Below, in pieces: positions 60,029-64,000 of a stretch of DNA of 64,000 nucleotides. A program made the translations under genes and the position numbers. The notes beneath the pieces were generated by a model that worked only from the letters and a program-made list of their open reading frames with translations, made no database searches and was not told the DNA's origin. The stretch spans positions 62,001 through 126,000 of the forward strand of contig NZ_FYDJ01000014.1 of the NCBI RefSeq assembly GCF_900187425.1. The letters are read 5' to 3'. Numbering within the stretch: the first letter of the stretch is position 1; every line of letters begins with the position of its first letter. This DNA comes from Pseudomonas sp. Irchel s3h14. GTDB taxonomy: Bacteria > Pseudomonadota > Gammaproteobacteria > Pseudomonadales > Pseudomonadaceae.

Positions 60029-60316
60029 ATGAGCGATACCCTGCAGCTGATCCTTGAAGACACCGACGGCACGCAACTGGAAACTTCCTGCACCCGCGTC
60101 GCGGTCATGTGGCAAGGCAAAGAGCTGTGGATTCAGCAAGACGGCCGCGGCCAATTGCTGATCGGCGTGGACGTCGAAGAAGGTGACGCTGAATACGCAA
60201 ACCTGCTGCTGCGCCCATTGGCGACTAATCTGGTAAGTCTGCAACTGGAAATGGAACCGGCTGAAGTCGGTGACGAAGACCACGTGCACGGCCCGGATTG
60301 CGCGCACGACCACTAA
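60029..60316 (+). CDS. His-rich small protein in the aru operon
   Basis: A 95-residue protein between aruB and aruE. The C-terminus is His/Asp-rich (DEDHVHGPDCAHDH), with a cysteine, so it may bind a metal. P. aeruginosa has a small gene in the same position between aruB and aruE. An upstream TTG (60005) overlaps the aruB stop; the ATG at 60029 behind GAGAGCG is preferred. Perhaps it delivers zinc to AruE, which is speculation. Confidence 0.8.
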   Translation: MSDTLQLILEDTDGTQLETSCTRVAVMWQGKELWIQQDGRGQLLIGVDVEEGDAEYANLLLRPLATNLVSLQLEMEPAEVGDEDHVHGPDCAHDH

Positions 60317-60328
60317 GGAAACCGCTCT

Positions 60329-61339
60329 ATGCTCGCCCTCGGCAAACTGCTTGAACTGACCCTCGCCGGCCGCGAACCGGCGGAGAAGACTCAACTGACT
60401 GTCGAAGGCGTGCGCATGCGCTGGTTGAGCGAAGGTGCGCTGGAAGTCCGGCCACCTGAAGTTCGCGACAACGGCCTGGACCTGCTGCTATCGGCCGGCA
60501 TCCACGGCAACGAAACAGCCCCGATCGAGTTGCTCGATCGCCTGTTGCATGACATCGCCCGCGGCGACTTGAAGCCGCGTACACGTATTCTGTTCTTGTT
60601 CGGCAATCCGGAAGCGATTCGCAAAGGCGAGCGTTTCATCGAGCAGGACGTCAATCGGCTGTTCAACGGCCGTCACGAACAAAGCAGCGGCTCCGAAGCC
60701 CTGCGCGCGTGTGAACTGGAGCGGCTGGCAGCGAGTTTCTTCAGCCTGCCGGATCGCAACCGTCTGCACTACGACCTGCACACGGCCATTCGCGGTTCGA
60801 AAATCGAGCAGTTCGCGCTGTATCCCTGGAAAGAAGGCCGTCAGCATTCACGCCTGGAACTGGCGCGCCTGCGCGCTGCCGGCATGGAAGCGGTGCTGCT
60901 GCAAAACAAGCCGTCCATCGTTTTCAGCTCCTATACCTACGACAAACTCGGTGCGGAGTCCTTTACCCTCGAGTTGGGCAAGGCGCGGCCATTCGGGCAG
61001 AACGATGGGGTCAACGTCGATCTGCTGGAAACCCGCCTCAAACAGATTATCGAAGGCAACGAACCAGCCCAGACCGAAGAGGCGCTGGACGGTTTGCAGC
61101 TGTTTAGCGTGGCGCGAGAAATCATCAAGCACAGCGATAGCTTCCGCCTGAACCTGCCAGCGGACATCGAGAACTTTTCGGAGTTGGAAGTGGGTTACCT
61201 GCTGGCCGAAGACATCGCACAGACCCGGTGGATCATTGAGGAGGAGGGTGCCCGGATCATCTTCCCGAACCCCAAGGTCAAGAACGGCCTGCGCGCCGGC
61301 ATCCTGATTGTGCCGACTACCGACGAAAACCTCGCCTGA
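60329..61339 (+). CDS. aruE: Succinylglutamate desuccinylase AruE
   Basis: A 336-residue zinc hydrolase that splits succinylglutamate into glutamate and succinate, the last step of the pathway. Zinc and catalytic residues are in GIHGNETAPIELL (His, Glu), DLHTAIRGSKIEQF (His) and the late glutamate of TLELGKARPF. It begins 12 bases after the His-rich gene. A large palindrome follows. Confidence 0.96.
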   Translation: MLALGKLLELTLAGREPAEKTQLTVEGVRMRWLSEGALEVRPPEVRDNGLDLLLSAGIHGNETAPIELLDRLLHDIARGDLKPRTRILFLFGNPEAIRKGERFIEQDVNRLFNGRHEQSSGSEALRACELERLAASFFSLPDRNRLHYDLHTAIRGSKIEQFALYPWKEGRQHSRLELARLRAAGMEAVLLQNKPSIVFSSYTYDKLGAESFTLELGKARPFGQNDGVNVDLLETRLKQIIEGNEPAQTEEALDGLQLFSVAREIIKHSDSFRLNLPADIENFSELEVGYLLAEDIAQTRWIIEEEGARIIFPNPKVKNGLRAGILIVPTTDENLA

Positions 61340-61340
61340 C

Positions 61341-61447
61341 GATCGTTCCCACGCTCTGCGTGGGAATGCAGCCCGGGACGCTCCGCGTCCCAAAAGCGGA
61401 CGCAGAGCGTCCATTGAGGCATTCCCACGCAGAGCGTGGGAACGATC
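61341..61447. repeat. 107-base complex palindrome, copy 3
   Basis: Identical outer arms of GATCGTTCCCACGCTCTGCG type with nested GGGACGCTCCGCGTCCC and GGACGCAGAGCGTCC. It immediately follows aruE and precedes the end of the convergent lumazine synthase gene. Confidence 0.85.
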
Positions 61448-61453
61448 ATCAGA

Positions 61454-61963
61454 CTAGACGGCTACTGCGCGAGGCTCGCTACGACGCAACGCACGCATCT
61501 TGTGCAGCGTATCCGCGCACGTCTTCGCCGCTTCCTGGCCTTTATGCACAAAGTGCTCGAAGAAGAACTTCTGATGTTCTTCGCCGGAATGGAAGTGGTG
61601 CGGGGTCAAAACCACCGAGAACACCGGCACTTCGGTTTCCAGCTGAACTTGCATCAAGCCGCTGATCACCGACTGGGCGACGAATTCGTGGCGATAGATC
61701 CCGCCGTCGACCACCAGGCCCGCCGCGACAATGCCGGCATAACGACCGGATTTGGCCAGCAGCTTGGCGTGCAGCGGAATTTCAAAGGCGCCGCCGACTT
61801 CGAAGAAGTCGATCTCCGATTCCTGATAACCCTGAGCAATCATTTCGGCCACAAAGCCCTTACGGCTCTGATCGACGATTTCCTTGTGCCAGCAGGCCTG
61901 GATGAACGCAACGCGCTCGCCCTGATGGTTTTTGCTTTTGCTATCGATTGCGGTGGGTTGCAT
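61454..61963 (-). CDS. ribH: 6,7-dimethyl-8-ribityllumazine synthase, type II
   Basis: A 169-residue lumazine synthase that makes the riboflavin precursor. Typical parts: VAFIQACWHKEIV, FFEVGGAFEIPLHAKLLAKSG, GLVVDGGIYRHEFVAQ and the histidine in TPHHFHS. The short non-canonical loops fit the RibH2 type rather than the 60-mer E. coli enzyme; this is a secondary copy controlled by FMN. An FMN riboswitch is about 107 bases upstream. The start is complementary to 61961-61963. Confidence 0.93.
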   Translation of the reverse strand: MQPTAIDSKSKNHQGERVAFIQACWHKEIVDQSRKGFVAEMIAQGYQESEIDFFEVGGAFEIPLHAKLLAKSGRYAGIVAAGLVVDGGIYRHEFVAQSVISGLMQVQLETEVPVFSVVLTPHHFHSGEEHQKFFFEHFVHKGQEAAKTCADTLHKMRALRRSEPRAVAV

Positions 61964-62070
61964 GTTCTGACTCCTGTTTATGTAAAAAACAGGGCATATG
62001 AATCGAATGGGATTTAAGGGTACGCACGCTCGCACGAATGCCTGCGGACGGCCCTTTGGCGCCAATCCCG

Positions 62071-62233
62071 TTCTCTCTTCATCCGGACTATGACCGTCGG
62101 CCCCGGGATCACACCGGGTCTGCTGACCTTGTCGCCATCACAGCCATTGCCGTGCCTGTCGCCAAGCGCTCGCGGGCTATGCGCATTGCGCGCAATTACC
62201 GCCGGTGGGGAGTTGCACCCCGCCCTGAGAACG
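62071..62233 (-). promoter_or_regulatory. FMN riboswitch (RFN element) of ribH
   Basis: The minus strand reads, in order: CTCAGGGCGGGGTGCAACTC, CCCACCGGCGGTAAT, AGCCCGCGAGCG, a variable arm, GGTCAGCAGACCCGGTG, ATCCCGGGGCCGACGGTCAT, AGTCCGGATGAAGAGAGAA. This is the conserved RFN core in full. When FMN binds, it should block translation of the lumazine synthase. 62234-62431 (about 200 bases) between it and ltaE holds the promoters of both genes; no other feature seen. Confidence 0.95.
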
Positions 62234-62431
62234 TTTTGCCGCCAGATTGTTTGGCGGCGAAGCGTTTTTAACACATATTTCTCACCTGTGCATTGCTGCT
62301 ATCTGATGATTGCTATCGACTTTTTCGTCGGTTCAGGAAGCCTTTTCCTGCCCAAGGGTTGATTATTCGTCTGCATGACCGCAGTAATTCCTGACTGAAA
62401 GGGATTTTCCCTGCTTACCGAGGCCAGATTC

Positions 62432-63436
62432 ATGAGCGTTATCGATCTTCGCAGCGACACCGTCACCCAACCGACCGCAGGGATGCTCGACGCGATGGCC
62501 AGTGCGGCCACCGGTGACGACGTTTACGGCGAAGATCCGACGGTCAATCGACTGGAAGCTGAACTGGCAAGACGGCTGGGTTTTGCTGCGGCGCTGTTTG
62601 TTCCGACGGGCACCATGAGCAATCTGCTGGGCTTGATGGCCCACTGCGAACGCGGTGATGAATACATCGTCGGCCAGCAGGCTCACACCTATAAGTATGA
62701 AGGTGGCGGCGCGGCCGTGCTCGGTTCTATCCAGCCTCAACCGCTGGAAGTACAGGCCGACGGCTCGCTGGACCTGGCGCACGTCGCGGCTGCGATCAAA
62801 CCGGATGACTTCCACTTCGCCCGCACCCGTTTGCTGGCGCTGGAAAACACCATGCAGGGCAAGGTTTTGCCGCTGGAGTATCTGGCGCGGGCTCGAAGCT
62901 TCACACGTGAACATGGGTTGCAGCTGCACCTGGACGGCGCGCGGCTGTACAACGCAGCGGTCAAGCTGGATGTCGATGCTCGGGAAATTACTCAGCACTT
63001 TGATTCCGTATCGGTCTGCCTGTCCAAAGGCCTGGGCGCGCCGATCGGTTCGGTACTGTGCGGATCGGTCGAGTTGATCGGCAAGGCGCGACGCCTGCGC
63101 AAGATGGTCGGCGGCGGCATGCGCCAGGCCGGGATTCTGGCGGCGGCAGGTTTGTATGCGCTGGATAACAATGTTCAGCGTCTGGCTGACGACCACGCCA
63201 ATGCGCAGTTGCTGGCCGAAGGCTTGCGAACGGCGGGTTACGAGGTCGAGCCCGTGCAGACCAACATGGTTTACGTGCAGATGGGCGACAAGGCCGAGGC
63301 CATCAAGGTGTTTGCCGCCGAACGCGGGATCAAGCTGAGCGCTGCCGGCCGTCTGCGCATGGTCACGCACATGGACGTCAGCCGTGCTCAAATCGAGCAG
63401 GTCGTCGCGACATTCGTCGAGTTTTCGCGCAACTGA
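62432..63436 (+). CDS. ltaE: Low-specificity L-threonine aldolase
   Basis: A 334-residue PLP enzyme that cleaves threonine or allo-threonine to glycine and acetaldehyde. The fold-type I features are seen: DLRSDTVTQPTAGM at the start, LHLDGARLYNAAV, and the PLP lysine in VCLSKGLGAPIGS. It is close to alaS, transcribed in the same direction, but a promoter-like region separates them. Confidence 0.94.
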   Translation: MSVIDLRSDTVTQPTAGMLDAMASAATGDDVYGEDPTVNRLEAELARRLGFAAALFVPTGTMSNLLGLMAHCERGDEYIVGQQAHTYKYEGGGAAVLGSIQPQPLEVQADGSLDLAHVAAAIKPDDFHFARTRLLALENTMQGKVLPLEYLARARSFTREHGLQLHLDGARLYNAAVKLDVDAREITQHFDSVSVCLSKGLGAPIGSVLCGSVELIGKARRLRKMVGGGMRQAGILAAAGLYALDNNVQRLADDHANAQLLAEGLRTAGYEVEPVQTNMVYVQMGDKAEAIKVFAAERGIKLSAAGRLRMVTHMDVSRAQIEQVVATFVEFSRN

Positions 63437-63502
63437 TAGCGTTAGCGGTCCAATTGACCGTTTCTATCGTATAAACACGCTGTACCCCGCGCGCAGGGCC
63501 GA

Positions 63503-63508
63503 TATAAT
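63503..63508 (+). promoter_or_regulatory. Probable alaS promoter -10 region
   Basis: TATAAT is flanked by a GGGCCG (63496-63501) and CGGCCC (63510-63515) dyad, 75 bases before alaS. A -35 hexamer is weak at the right spacing. The dyad may serve as operator or as a start-site hairpin. Confidence 0.5.
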
Positions 63509-63582
63509 GCGGCCCTTTGCCGTCGCTTCGTCTGTTGACGTTTCGCACAGGCCTTTGGCCGCAGCCTCCGTGGAAGAACCTA

Positions 63583-64000
<418 letters not shown>

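Noticed and set aside
10708..61447. CRISPR array from the repeated palindromes
   Set aside because: The repeats are scattered inverted doublets in gene spacers, not regularly spaced direct repeats with unique spacers.

Overview
The window is a stretch of chromosome from a Pseudomonas, most likely of the P. fluorescens group. It is GC-rich and gene-dense, carries many copies of the Pseudomonas palindromic repeat whose core reads GTGGGAGCGGGCTTGCTCGCG, and has the gene order aot-argR-aru-alaS known from Pseudomonas. The species call is inference from these signals; no rRNA, tRNA or CRISPR array was seen.

Layout. 1-1.4 kb: a LysE-type exporter and a GyrI-like ligand-binding protein. 1.6-9.8 kb: a complete Kdp high-affinity potassium system in the order kdpF, an unnamed 27-residue peptide, kdpA, kdpC, kdpB, kdpD, kdpE; kdpC lies before kdpB, unlike the classical FABC order. 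9.8-31 kb: housekeeping and stress genes (acetyltransferases, a PPOX flavoprotein, an ECF42-type sigma factor with its DGPF/YciI partner, a LysR/PACE efflux pair, a Pit phosphate transporter, a CorA/ZntB-like transporter, a chemotaxis receptor with a clear sigma-28 promoter, a histidine kinase, a PepSY protein, a secreted glycerophosphodiesterase, a glutamine amidotransferase/LysR pair, a TetR repressor with two operators beside a metallo-hydrolase, and two small XRE-like regulators).

32-37 kb: an accessory block with a gene remnant, a DUF6933-like protein, an unrecognised zinc-finger-like protein and an McrB/McrC type IV restriction pair whose McrB lacks the N-terminal DNA-reading domain. 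It abuts nrdB, whose stop codon is followed in the same frame by a BRO/antirepressor-like reading frame with no normal start codon. 39-42 kb: two small secreted proteins (one made of five DGxDHTG repeats) and acsA (acetyl-CoA synthetase).

43-61 kb: arginine uptake (aotJQMOP), its regulator ArgR, and the arginine succinyltransferase catabolic operon (aruCFGD, aruB, a small His-rich protein, aruE). Arginine enters through AotJQMP, ArgR senses arginine, and AruF/G, B, C, D, E convert arginine to glutamate and succinate. Two matches to the ArgR half-site TGTCGC-N8-AA lie just upstream of aruC. A 1621-residue leucine-rich-repeat, toxin-like gene stands between argR and aruC on the opposite strand. 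61-64 kb: an FMN riboswitch driving a type II lumazine synthase, a threonine aldolase (ltaE), and the start of alaS, which runs off the window.
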